DNA of 64,000 bases, taken from Mycolicibacterium tusciae (GTDB lineage: Bacteria > Actinomycetota > Actinomycetes > Mycobacteriales > Mycobacteriaceae). Each line of letters begins with the position of its first letter. The first letter of the stretch is position 1. Both the position numbers and the translations under genes were made by a program. Shown one piece after another: positions 49,615 to 58,147 of this stretch. The notes beneath the pieces were generated by a model that was not told where the DNA came from, did not search any database, and worked only from the letters and a program-made list of their open reading frames with translations. The DNA lies in assembly GCF_002086795.1 (NCBI RefSeq), contig NZ_MVIM01000005.1, forward strand, positions 1-64,000. The letters are read 5' to 3'.

Positions 49615-49816
49615 GGGCCTCCTCCGGATGCGCAGTCCCAGGATTCTACCTGGATTCTAAAGGAACGGTAGTGACGTTCTCATTCTAGGCAAGTGCCATA
49701 ATCGCTGTTTACTGGGCCTTCAGTCGTATGGAAGGGGTCGCCCCGGGTCCCTCTCACTGCACGTTTCCAGTGCGCGGTATTGGCATTCTCATTTTTTGCA
49801 AGTACGTTATCGAGTG
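49615..49816. promoter_or_regulatory. Divergent control region of the mutase cluster
   Basis: A 202-base region between the SDR and the mutase, the longest gene-free stretch here. It holds several half-sites: TTCTCATTCTA (49678-49688), CATTCTCATT (49784-49793) and the repeat GGATTCTA at 49641 and 49652. These match the arms of the inverted repeats at 54214 and 60771. GAACG/CGTTC also forms a small inverted repeat around 49670. No small gene was seen in it. Confidence 0.55.
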
Positions 49817-51394
49817 ATGACCGAGCCTGTACAGACCCCCTCCGGCATCCCGCTCGAGCCCATCTACGGACCGGCCGACGTGAGTGGTGAGCCGCCCGCG
49901 CCTGGCACCTATCCGTTCACGCGCGGCAACTTCGCCAGCGGGTACCGCGGCAAGCTGTGGACGTTCCGGCAGTATTCGGGATTCGGCACGGCCGAAGAAT
50001 CCAACCGCCGCTACCGCTACCTGCTGGATCAGGGCGGCACCGGGCTGTCGGTGGCGCTGGACCTGCCCACGCAGTGCGGCTACGACTCCGACGACGAGGA
50101 GTACGGCGAGGAGGTGGGCCGCGTGGGCGTCGCCGTGGACACCCTGGCCGACGCCGAGATCCTGTTCGACGGCATCCCGCTGGACAAGATCAGCACCAGC
50201 TTCACGATCAACGGCACCGCCGCGATCCTGCTGGCCTTCTACGTGGCGGCCGCGGAGAAGAAAGGGGTGCCGCGCGACAAACTCACCGGCACCATCCAGA
50301 ACGACATCCTCAAGGAATACGCGTCGCGCGGCACCTGGATCTGGCCTCCGGAACCGTCGCTGCGGTTGATCGCCGACACCATCGAGTTCTGCGCCGCCGA
50401 GGTCCCGCGCTTCAACGCGATCTCGGTCGCCGGTGCGCACTTCCGAGACGCCGGCGCCAACGCCGTGCAGGAGATGGCATTCACCCTCGCCGACGGCGTC
50501 ACCTATTGCGACACCGTCGTCGAGCGCGGCCGGATGACCATCGACAAATTCGCCCCGCAGATCTCCTTTTTCTTCTATACCCACGGAGATTTCTTCGAGG
50601 AGATCGCCAAGTACCGGGCCGGCCGCCGCCGCTGGGCCACGATCGTGCGCGAGCGCTACGGCGCCAGCAGCGACAAGGCGTCGATGTTCCGGTTCGGTTG
50701 TGTCGCGGGCGGGGCCTCGCTGTACGCGCCGCAGGCACAGAACAACCTCGTCCGGGTGGCGTACGAGGCGATGGCCGCGGTGCTGGGCGGCGTGCAGTCG
50801 ATGTTCACCGCCGCCTGGGACGAGCCGTTCGCGTTGCCAAGCGAGGAATCCGCGACGCTGGCGCTGCGTACCCAGCAGATCCTGGCGTACGAGACCGGCG
50901 TCGCGAAGGTGGCCGACCCCCTGGGCGGGTCCTATTTCGTGGAGGCGCTGACCGACGCCACCGAGGCCAAGATCATCGAGATCATGCACGATCTCGAAGC
51001 GCACGGCGGCATGGTGCGCGCCATCGAGGACGGTTACCTACAGGGTCTGATCGCCGATGAGGCCTACAAGATTCATCAGGAGGTCGAATCCGGGGAGCGG
51101 CCGGTGGTAGGGGTCAACAAGTTCGTCGTCGATGAACCGCCGCCGGAGATAGCGACATACGAACTCGACGCCGAGGGTCGTGACAAGCAGCTCAAGCGGC
51201 TGGCGAAGGTGAAGGCCGACCGGGACGACGTCGCCGTCAAGGAGGCGCTGGCAGCCTTGGCGCGCGGAGCCGAGGGTGACGACAACCTGATGCACAGGCT
51301 GATTGACTGCGCGAACGTCTATTGCACAGTGGGGGAGATGGTGTCGACGCTGAAATCGGTGTGGGGCGAGTTCCAGCAGCCGGTGGTGTTCTAG
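49817..51394 (+). CDS. Coenzyme B12-dependent acyl-CoA mutase, large subunit
   Basis: A 525-residue TIM-barrel subunit of the methylmalonyl-CoA mutase superfamily, lacking the fused B12 domain, which is the next gene. Signatures: WTFRQYSGFGTAEESN, GLSVALDLPTQCGYDSD, GTIQNDILKEY. Tyr53 and Arg171 are exactly 118 apart, like Tyr89 and Arg207 of P. shermanii methylmalonyl-CoA mutase (numbering from memory); isobutyryl- and 2-hydroxyisobutyryl-CoA mutases have Phe/Ile and Gln there. That suggests a carboxylated acyl-CoA substrate. Yet FFFYTHGDFFEEIAKYRAG differs from classical MCM, so the substrate is open. ATG 49817. Confidence 0.88.
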   Translation: MTEPVQTPSGIPLEPIYGPADVSGEPPAPGTYPFTRGNFASGYRGKLWTFRQYSGFGTAEESNRRYRYLLDQGGTGLSVALDLPTQCGYDSDDEEYGEEVGRVGVAVDTLADAEILFDGIPLDKISTSFTINGTAAILLAFYVAAAEKKGVPRDKLTGTIQNDILKEYASRGTWIWPPEPSLRLIADTIEFCAAEVPRFNAISVAGAHFRDAGANAVQEMAFTLADGVTYCDTVVERGRMTIDKFAPQISFFFYTHGDFFEEIAKYRAGRRRWATIVRERYGASSDKASMFRFGCVAGGASLYAPQAQNNLVRVAYEAMAAVLGGVQSMFTAAWDEPFALPSEESATLALRTQQILAYETGVAKVADPLGGSYFVEALTDATEAKIIEIMHDLEAHGGMVRAIEDGYLQGLIADEAYKIHQEVESGERPVVGVNKFVVDEPPPEIATYELDAEGRDKQLKRLAKVKADRDDVAVKEALAALARGAEGDDNLMHRLIDCANVYCTVGEMVSTLKSVWGEFQQPVVF

Positions 51395-51849
51395 TGACCG
51401 AATCTGCTGCCGCACAGGGCAACCCGGCATCTCCCGCCGCACAGGGCAACCCGGCGCGCGTGCTGGTCGCCAAACCGGGTCTGGACGGCCACGACCGCGG
51501 CGCCAAGATCGTGGCGCGCACGCTGCGCGACGCCGGCTTCGAGGTCATCTACACCGGGATCCGGCAGCGCATCGAGGACATCGTGTCCATCGCACTTCAG
51601 GAAGACGTTGCCCTGGTGGGGCTTTCGATCCTCTCCGGTGCGCACGTGGCGCTGACCACCCGCACCGTTGACGCACTCCGTGCCGCCGACGCCGGGGACA
51701 TCGCCGTGGTGGTGGGTGGCACGATCCCCGAATCCGACGTGCAAAAGCTGCTCGACGCCGGCGCCGCCGCGGTGTTCCCCACCGGCACACCGTTGGACAC
51801 GCTGGTGCGCGACGTCCGGGCGCTGACGGAGAAGGCGGGACGGCTATGA
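51394..51849 (+). CDS. B12-binding small subunit of the acyl-CoA mutase
   Basis: A 151-residue Rossmann-like cobalamin domain. The lower axial ligand motif DxHxxG is complete in GLDGHDRGAKIVA, and SILSGAHV and VVVGGTIP line the nucleotide tail pocket. GTG 51394 shares its G with the large-subunit TAG. The first 25 residues contain a duplicated AAQGNPA. Together with the large subunit it should form an alpha2beta2 enzyme. Confidence 0.9.
   Translation: MTESAAAQGNPASPAAQGNPARVLVAKPGLDGHDRGAKIVARTLRDAGFEVIYTGIRQRIEDIVSIALQEDVALVGLSILSGAHVALTTRTVDALRAADAGDIAVVVGGTIPESDVQKLLDAGAAAVFPTGTPLDTLVRDVRALTEKAGRL
51409..51455 (+). repeat. Short direct repeat in the mutase small-subunit gene
   Basis: GCCGCACAGGGCAACCCGGC occurs at 51409-51428 and again at 51436-51455, a 27-base period that keeps the frame and duplicates AAQGNPA in the N-terminal arm ahead of the B12 domain. 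Confidence 0.85.
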
Positions 51850-52802
51850 GGCTCGGCGTGATGATCGGGGCCGAGCGCGGGGATATGGCCCGCAAGGTCA
51901 AGAAGCTCCTCGAGGACATCGAGTGGGCGGAGTCCGCGGGCATGGATACCGCGTGGATGCCGCAGGTGCCCAACGACTTCGACTGCCTGACCATGGTCGC
52001 TCTGATGGGCTCGCGCACGTCCCGGATCGAACTGGGTACCGCTGTCGTCCCGCTGCAGGCACAGCATCCGATCGCGTTGGCGCGGCAGGCACTGTCCGTG
52101 CACGCGGGCACCGGCGGACGGCTGGCGCTCGGCGTCGGACCGTCGCACCACTGGATCGTGCGCGACATGCTGGGCATCCCCTACGAGAAGCCGGCCGCCT
52201 ACACCCGTGACTATCTCGAGGTGCTCAACGCCGCGATCGCGGGTCCAGGAGACGTGGATGTCGAGAATGACAACTTCACCGTGCACAACCCGACCGTGCT
52301 TGCCGCCGATCCGCCGATGCCGGTGCTGGTGTCCGCGCTTGGACCGGTGATGCTGCAGATCGCGGGAGAGCACGCGGATGGCACGGTGTTGTGGATGGCC
52401 GACGAGAAGGCCATCGGCGAGCACATCGCGCCGAAGATCAACAAGGCCGCCGCGGAGGCGGACCGACCTTCGCCGCGGATCGTCGCGGGCATCCCGGTGT
52501 GTCTGTGCGCGAACTCCGAGATCGACGCTGCCAAGGAACGTGCGAATCGCATTCTGGCCGAGGCCGAGACGTCGCCGAACTATCAGCGCCTGCTGGATCG
52601 TGGCGACGCCCGAGACGTCGGCGACCTGACCGCCGCCGGTGACAGTGAACAGATTCTGCATCGATTCAAAATGTTCGCGGATGCCGGGGTGACCGATCTG
52701 TCGGTTCGCCTATTGCCCATCGGTGAGAACCGCGATGAGCTGATCGCTTCGAAGTACCGGACGCGTGAGGTGATCGCCGAACTCGCCAAGGCCGTGCGAT
52801 GA
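51846..52802 (+). CDS. LLM-class F420-dependent oxidoreductase
   Basis: A 318-residue luciferase-like TIM barrel of the group named after M. smegmatis MSMEG_4879 (from memory). Segments MDTAWMPQVPNDFDCLT, ELGTAVVPLQAQHPIALARQALS and LALGVGPSHHW fit F420 binding. It should oxidise or reduce an organic intermediate with F420. The ATG overlaps the mutase small-subunit stop (ATGA), so it is translationally coupled to the mutase and probably acts on its substrate or product. Confidence 0.87.
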   Translation: MRLGVMIGAERGDMARKVKKLLEDIEWAESAGMDTAWMPQVPNDFDCLTMVALMGSRTSRIELGTAVVPLQAQHPIALARQALSVHAGTGGRLALGVGPSHHWIVRDMLGIPYEKPAAYTRDYLEVLNAAIAGPGDVDVENDNFTVHNPTVLAADPPMPVLVSALGPVMLQIAGEHADGTVLWMADEKAIGEHIAPKINKAAAEADRPSPRIVAGIPVCLCANSEIDAAKERANRILAEAETSPNYQRLLDRGDARDVGDLTAAGDSEQILHRFKMFADAGVTDLSVRLLPIGENRDELIASKYRTREVIAELAKAVR

Positions 52803-53884
52803 ATTCGGAAGGCCCGCTGGGCCCGATCAGCGGCCCGCCGCTGGCCGGCATCCGGATTCTGGAGGTCGGCGTCATGCTCGCCGGCCCGTACGCGACGATG
52901 CTGCTGGCCGATCTCGGCGCCGAGGTGATCAAGATCGAGCCGCCCGGCGGGGAGATCTCCCGCCAGGTCAGTGACAGCTATTTTGCAAGCCTAAACCGCA
53001 ACAAGCAGAGTGTGTGCCTGGATCTGCGGTCGGACGAAGGACGCGCCCGCCTCGGTGACCTCGTCGCGAATTCGCATGCGCTGCTGGTCAATATGAAGCC
53101 GTCGGCGATCCAGCGGCTAGGTCTCACCTACGACGCACTGCGACGGTTCAACGACCGAATCGTCTGTGTCGCGTTGACGGGGTTCGGACTGAACGGCGGC
53201 GACGACCCGGCATTCGACTACGTCATCCAGGCGGCGACAGGCGTGGCCGCGATGACGGGTCATCCCGACGATCCGCCGACCCTGCCGGGTTACTCGTCAG
53301 TCGACAACTCCACCGGGCTGGCCGCGGCCCTCGGCTTGCTAGCGCAGATCGTCTCGGGCCGCGGGGGCCAGGTGGACGTCTCACTGCGCGACGTGATGCT
53401 GTCCCAGTTGAACTATCGGGCGTCGGCGTACCTCAACGACGGCGCCGAGCCACAACGCTATCCGTATGGGGCGCACTCGTATTACGTTCCAGCGCAGCTA
53501 TTCGAAACCGCCGACGGCTACCTGGCGCTGTTCATCACGCATGACGCCTTCTGGAAGTCGTTCGCCACCGAGGCCGGTATCGAGGGCTTCACCACGATGG
53601 CCGAGCGGGCGGCTCACCGCCAGGAGGTGCTCGCCGTCGTCGCCGCCCAGCTCGCCAGCGACAGCGCTCTTGGGTGGGAGGCCAGGCTGCGTCCGTTGGG
53701 CATACCCGCTGCCGCGGTGCGCACGCTGCCCGAAGCACTGGAGGCGACCCCTGAAGTCGTGGTCACCGCAGGGGATTTCAAGTTGGTGCGCAGCCCGATC
53801 CACATCGACGGGTACCACCCCGAATACCGGCCACCCCCGCGTCTCGACGAGCATGCCGAGATACCGTCGGTTCAGTCGTCGTAG
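52799..53884 (+). CDS. CaiB/BaiF-type class III CoA-transferase
   Basis: A 361-residue family III CoA-transferase. LAGPYATMLLADLGAEVIKIEPP is the N-terminal CoA site and the catalytic aspartate is Asp169 in SVDNSTGLAAALGLLA, the same number as in formyl-CoA transferase. It moves CoA between carboxylates. The ATG overlaps the LLM stop. Shorter than usual (about 400), apparently by loss of part of the small domain. It overlaps the convergent ferredoxin by 13 bases. Confidence 0.87.
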   Translation: MNSEGPLGPISGPPLAGIRILEVGVMLAGPYATMLLADLGAEVIKIEPPGGEISRQVSDSYFASLNRNKQSVCLDLRSDEGRARLGDLVANSHALLVNMKPSAIQRLGLTYDALRRFNDRIVCVALTGFGLNGGDDPAFDYVIQAATGVAAMTGHPDDPPTLPGYSSVDNSTGLAAALGLLAQIVSGRGGQVDVSLRDVMLSQLNYRASAYLNDGAEPQRYPYGAHSYYVPAQLFETADGYLALFITHDAFWKSFATEAGIEGFTTMAERAAHRQEVLAVVAAQLASDSALGWEARLRPLGIPAAAVRTLPEALEATPEVVVTAGDFKLVRSPIHIDGYHPEYRPPPRLDEHAEIPSVQSS

Positions 53885-54180
53885 GTGAAGCTGATCGAAT
53901 CCGTATCCGGAATGGCCTGGCAAGTAAGTATGTATCCGTCTTCGACTTCGTCCTCCTCGAGCGCGTCGTTGACACGCATCGTGGCCTTGCCCTCGACGAT
54001 TTTGCCCATGCACGTCCCGCAGTTACCTGCTTCGCAGGAGAATGGCGGAGAGAGGCCGGCGCGCCGCGCGCTCTCGAGGAGAGTCTCATTGGCGACCCGC
54101 CGGACCGACGCCGTTTTTCGGTCGAGCACGATCGTCACTTGCCCGTCGTCGGGTGAGCCCGGCACCGGTTCTGCCGTCAT
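53872..54180 (-). CDS. 2Fe-2S plant-type ferredoxin
   Basis: A 102-residue ferredoxin with ligands in SCEAGNCGTCMG and LTCQA, the CxxxxCxxC...C pattern. AGGAGAGG precedes ATG 54180. It would pass electrons to an oxygenase or reductase, but no such enzyme is visible in the window. Divergent from the ligase at 54295, with a perfect inverted repeat between them. Confidence 0.92.
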   Translation of the reverse strand: MTAEPVPGSPDDGQVTIVLDRKTASVRRVANETLLESARRAGLSPPFSCEAGNCGTCMGKIVEGKATMRVNDALEEDEVEDGYILTCQAIPDTDSISFTYDD

Positions 54181-54213
54181 CAAGCCTCTCCTGGCACATC
54201 GGTTCTAAGAATC

Positions 54214-54230
54214 AGAGAATACCATTCTCT
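54214..54230. promoter_or_regulatory. Inverted-repeat operator of the mutase cluster
   Basis: AGAGAATACCATTCTCT: 7-bp perfect arms around ACC, 34 bases upstream of the ferredoxin ATG. A further half-site TATTCTCAA is at 54244. The same element is at 60771-60787. Confidence 0.75.
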
Positions 54231-54294
54231 TTTAGTGATACGCTATTCTCAAATCTGATTCACATCGTGACGTGGCGGCGAGTGAGGACAGGCT

Positions 54295-55722
54295 GTGAGT
54301 GAGGCGATCGCGCTCGCTTTCGAGGAGCGTGAATACACGCTGCCCGAACTCGATGCCCTGGCCTGCGGTATGGCCACGACTCTCGAGCATCACGGAGTGC
54401 GCGCGGGTGACCGGGTCGCGATCATGTCTTCCAACAGACCCGAGTTCGTCGTCGCGCTGCGGGCCGTCTGGCTGTTGGGCGCCTCAGCCGTTCTGCTCAG
54501 CCCGGCATGGAAGCGCACCGAGGTCGAGCACGCGCTGACGCTGACCACGCCCGCGTACGCCGTCGGAGATCAGCCCGTGCTCGCCGAGTCCATGCCGATG
54601 TTGTCGCTGGACGAGGAGATCACTCCGGGAGAGCGGCGCGTCAATACAGCCGCGCCGGAGAGCGACGCGTTGTTCGTTTTCAGCTCGGGCACCACCGGGA
54701 TGCCCAAGGCGGTGCGCCACACCCACACTTCGTTTGCCGTGGCGGTGCAGCACTGGCGCGATGCGCTGGATCTGTCGTCGGCGGATCGCATGCAGATCAT
54801 GACGCCGCCGTCACACATCCTCGGGCTGCTGAACATCGTGATGGCGCTCGAGACGGGCACTTGGATTCGGCTGCACCGGCGGTTCGATATCGACACCATG
54901 TTGCGGCATATCGAGTCCGATCGGATCACCATCGAAATGGCCGTGGCGCCAATCGCTCTGGCGCTGGCCGCGCATCCTGATCTCGAGAAGTACGACTTGT
55001 CGTCATTGCGGTATGTGATGTGGTGTGCCACGCCGGTCACCCAAAGCGTCGCCGAAGTCGTCAGCCGCAGGGCAGGCGTGCGCTGGGTGACCGCGTACGG
55101 TGCCAGCGAGCTGCCGGTCATCTCGTGCAATGACATCGCCGGTGCACGTCTGGATACCGTCGGCCGCGCGGTGCCCGGTGTGGACCTGCGAGTGGTGGCA
55201 CTGAGTTCGGGTGAGGCGGTGGCGCCAGGTGAACCCGGTGAGATCCAGGTTCGGTCGGGATCCGCGATGGCCGGGTACCTGCCGGATTCGGCCACCGCCG
55301 GGGCCTTTTCGGACGGCTGGTACCGGACCGGCGACGTGGGGTATCTCGATGCCGACGGCTGGCTGCGAATCACCGACCGTTCGAAGGAAATGATCAAGGT
55401 GCGCGGCTTTCAGGTCGCGCCCGCCGAGATCGAAGCTGTCCTGCACGGCCATCCGGCGGTCGAGGACTGCGCGGTGTTCGGGGTTCCCGATGCCGCCAAC
55501 GGCGAGGCGATCGTCGCGGCCGTCAAGGCGCGTAGCGCTGTCGAGGCCGACGAGCTGGTCGGTCTCATCACCCGTGAGCTCGCGTCGTACAAACGACCCG
55601 GTCAAGTCGTGTTCGTAGACGAAATTCCCCGTCTGCCATCAGGAAAGGTGTTGCGTCGAGTGTTGAAGGAGCGCAATCTGGCGGCCTGTTTCCAGCCCGA
55701 GGTTATGCGGGCCCCGCCGTGA
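54295..55722 (+). CDS. AMP-forming acyl-CoA ligase
   Basis: A 475-residue ligase with FSSGTTGMPKAVRHTH, TAYGASE, and the C-terminal RTGDVGYLDADGWLRITDR and LPSGKVLRRVLKER. Probably the entry enzyme for the rightward operon. GTG 54295. The region after the catalytic lysine is short; a TnpB gene follows, so the last 15 residues could have been altered by that insertion. Confidence 0.9.
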   Translation: MSEAIALAFEEREYTLPELDALACGMATTLEHHGVRAGDRVAIMSSNRPEFVVALRAVWLLGASAVLLSPAWKRTEVEHALTLTTPAYAVGDQPVLAESMPMLSLDEEITPGERRVNTAAPESDALFVFSSGTTGMPKAVRHTHTSFAVAVQHWRDALDLSSADRMQIMTPPSHILGLLNIVMALETGTWIRLHRRFDIDTMLRHIESDRITIEMAVAPIALALAAHPDLEKYDLSSLRYVMWCATPVTQSVAEVVSRRAGVRWVTAYGASELPVISCNDIAGARLDTVGRAVPGVDLRVVALSSGEAVAPGEPGEIQVRSGSAMAGYLPDSATAGAFSDGWYRTGDVGYLDADGWLRITDRSKEMIKVRGFQVAPAEIEAVLHGHPAVEDCAVFGVPDAANGEAIVAAVKARSAVEADELVGLITRELASYKRPGQVVFVDEIPRLPSGKVLRRVLKERNLAACFQPEVMRAPP

Positions 55723-55814
55723 TGCGCGAGCTATTGCGGAGTCTGAGTTTCCGGTGCGGATTCGTAATTCAACGAGCGCGTCGGATTGTCGGTGGTCGGC
55801 GATACGGTGCCTGC

Positions 55815-57350
55815 ATGGGTTTAGTGGCGCGACGGTTGCCGGTGCTAGGGGTGGTGAATTCGGGTAAGGACGCGACCCTTTCGGCAACTGGATCGGAGCT
55901 GGACCGGGTACGAGCTGGGGTATGGGCACGCTTCTCAGGCCCCAAGACCGCGCACCTATCGAAGCGCCAGATCCGGGACCGCCTGATGGCTGAGCACGCT
56001 CCGGACGACTTCGTTGTGCCTCAACGACTATGGCGCGCCACGGTGGAGGACACTGTCGATAAGATCCGCGCCTGGCAGCAAGCCGTAATGGCGTCCGAGG
56101 TGCGCCCGAAGATCTACGCCCGCACTGACGATGACAACGGCGAGCGTAAACGGATGTTGGTGCTGGCCAAGACGGGTCGCTGGCGTCAGGATGCATGGCT
56201 GTCCCGGCAGTGCCGTAAGGCATTCGCTGGAAAGTCACCTCGGCCGCGGCGATCGGGGCGGATCGTGGCTGACAACTGTTCTTATGACGTTCAGCGCGAT
56301 GCGCAGGGCCGGGTATGGCTGGCGGTGATGACCCCCACTCGAGGCGATCGGCTGCGGCTGAACCTTGGCCCACTGCCTGAAGAGTTGGTGCCGACCTCGA
56401 CAATCGAAATCAGCAGAGACGGTCGCGAAAGCTGGCAGGTCATCGGCGCATACCCGGACAAGCGGGTGTGCAGCATCCGCCCCCGACACAAGAACCTCAC
56501 GCCCAGTGACGGGATCGATGCCGGTGTTAGTGAGGTATTCACTACAACTGACGGTCGACGCTATGGGGCTGGCCAATATCAGACCATCGCGAAGCGGGCC
56601 GAACGCGACCGTGCTCGCGGCAAAGCCCGCAACAAACTCCGTGCTGTGCGAAATCGCCATCTGGCCCGGGCGGCGGCTGCCGCGGAAGCGGGAGACGGGG
56701 CGACGGCTCGTGCGGCAAAGGCGAAAGCGCGCAAGATTGAACGGCACAACTTGGGTCACAAGAAACTGTCCGCGCAGCGGTCACACGACCGGGCGGTGAC
56801 CAAAGATACGGTGTACCAGGCGGTTCACGACTTGGTTGATTCCACCGCGCACATCGTGGCGGAGGACTTGTCGGGTTTGCGCGGAAAGAGCAAGTTCGGT
56901 CGTACTGCTAGCCGGGTGTATGCGGCGTGGCAGCGTTCATTCTTGGCCGACGCGTTGGCGTCGGTGCCAAGCCGCAGAGGTTCTGCGGTGACATTGGTCA
57001 ATCCGGCCTACACATCACAACAAGTACACCCGTGCGGACACCTTGGTGTGCGACGCGGGAAGAACGTTTACTGTCAGACTGCGGGCTGCCCGCAGCAAGG
57101 GATTGTGTTCGATACGGAGATCAATGCGGCCCGCGTCATCCGTGACCGGGCCACCGACCCCCAGATCACCCGCTACACGAGTAAACACGAGGTCAAGCGG
57201 ATTCTGGTCCAACGGGCCGGGACGGTGGAGAACTGCCCCACCACGACACAAGCTACCACCGTTATGGATGGCGGCTGTGAGCGAAATAACTTACCTCCCA
57301 AGCGAACATTGCCAAGAAGTAAGGAGCAGCGTCTGTGGACGTCCGTCTGA
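55815..57350 (+). mobile_element. tnpB: Solitary TnpB-type RNA-guided nuclease/transposon protein
   Basis: About 511 residues from ATG 55815. The RuvC triad is visible: Asp235 in DGIDAGVSEV, Glu350 in IVAEDLSGLRG and Asp433 in VFDTEINAARVI. A zinc finger (HPCGHLG, YCQTAGCP) sits between the last two. The basic helix with HNLGHKKLS is typical. The N-terminal 200 residues diverge from common IS605 TnpB. No TnpA or serine recombinase lies nearby, so it is not self-mobile here. Same strand as its neighbours, between ligase and dehydrogenase; its end overlaps the next gene by 16 bases. Likely an IS607/IS605-type remnant. Confidence 0.85.
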
Positions 57351-58147
57351 CAAGTGAACAACAACAGCTGCGTGATGCCGCAGCCAAGCTGGCCGACGAT
57401 CTGGGGCCCGGTTCGGTCGCAGATCTCGATGACCAGACCCGGATCGCCCGCCTGGAGAAGGCGGTGGACGCCACCGGGTTCCGTACCTTGCGCTCGGACG
57501 GCGCATCCGGTGTCGAGGTTGCCATTGTCGCCGAGGAGTTCGCGCGCGGACTCGTTGACGTCCCCTTCCTGGGACCGGTGCTCGCCGACGAACTGACGGC
57601 GCATGGTGTGCAGGCGCCGACGAGGTCCGACGAACAGGAATCCGTCGATCTGACGAGAAGCCTTGCCGGAGTGGTCGAATCACCCGCTGAGCTCGGGGAG
57701 CTATCGGAACAGGACGCCGGGCGGTGGCGTGCACTGGCGCTCACCGTCACCTGTGCCGACCTCGTGGGAGCAGCGCGTGGCGCGCATGCGCTGGCGTGCG
57801 AATACGCAAAGGTCCGCGAGCAGTACGGCGCGACGATCGGCTCGTATCAGGCCGTCGGCCACCTGCTGGCCGAAAGCCTGGCTCTCATCGAAGGCTCGAT
57901 CAGCGTGCTACGCCACGCCGCATGGGCGGTCGACGAGTTGCCGGCGGTCGAAGCCATCGAAGCGGCGCGGGTGGCCAAGATCTACTGCGCGCGTGCGGCG
58001 TTGACCGTCTGTGAGACCTCGATCCAGGTGCATGGAGGCATCGGCAACACCTGGGAGTGCCTCGCTCACATCTATTTACGGCGCGTGCTGGCCGCCACTG
58101 AAACGTGGCCCGTGAAGCTGGAGGAGCTGACCATTGGATTTCCGTGA
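57335..58147 (+). CDS. Acyl-CoA dehydrogenase, short subunit (FadE)
   Basis: A 270-residue acyl-CoA dehydrogenase-fold protein, about 110 shorter than usual. Start (RLTSEQQQLRDAAAKL) and C-terminal helices (AKVREQYGATIGSYQAVGH, HGGIGNTWE) are present, but the middle beta-domain is reduced. That pattern resembles one half of the heterotetrameric FadE pairs of mycobacterial steroid catabolism. GTG 57335 has AAGGAG about 9 bases upstream. It starts inside tnpB and ends 14 bases inside the next fadE. Confidence 0.87.
   Translation: MDVRLTSEQQQLRDAAAKLADDLGPGSVADLDDQTRIARLEKAVDATGFRTLRSDGASGVEVAIVAEEFARGLVDVPFLGPVLADELTAHGVQAPTRSDEQESVDLTRSLAGVVESPAELGELSEQDAGRWRALALTVTCADLVGAARGAHALACEYAKVREQYGATIGSYQAVGHLLAESLALIEGSISVLRHAAWAVDELPAVEAIEAARVAKIYCARAALTVCETSIQVHGGIGNTWECLAHIYLRRVLAATETWPVKLEELTIGFP

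Noticed and set aside
55815..57350. TnpB as a nuclease-dead TldR-type repressor
   Set aside because: The three RuvC acidic residues can be read in their usual motifs, so inactivation is not supported.
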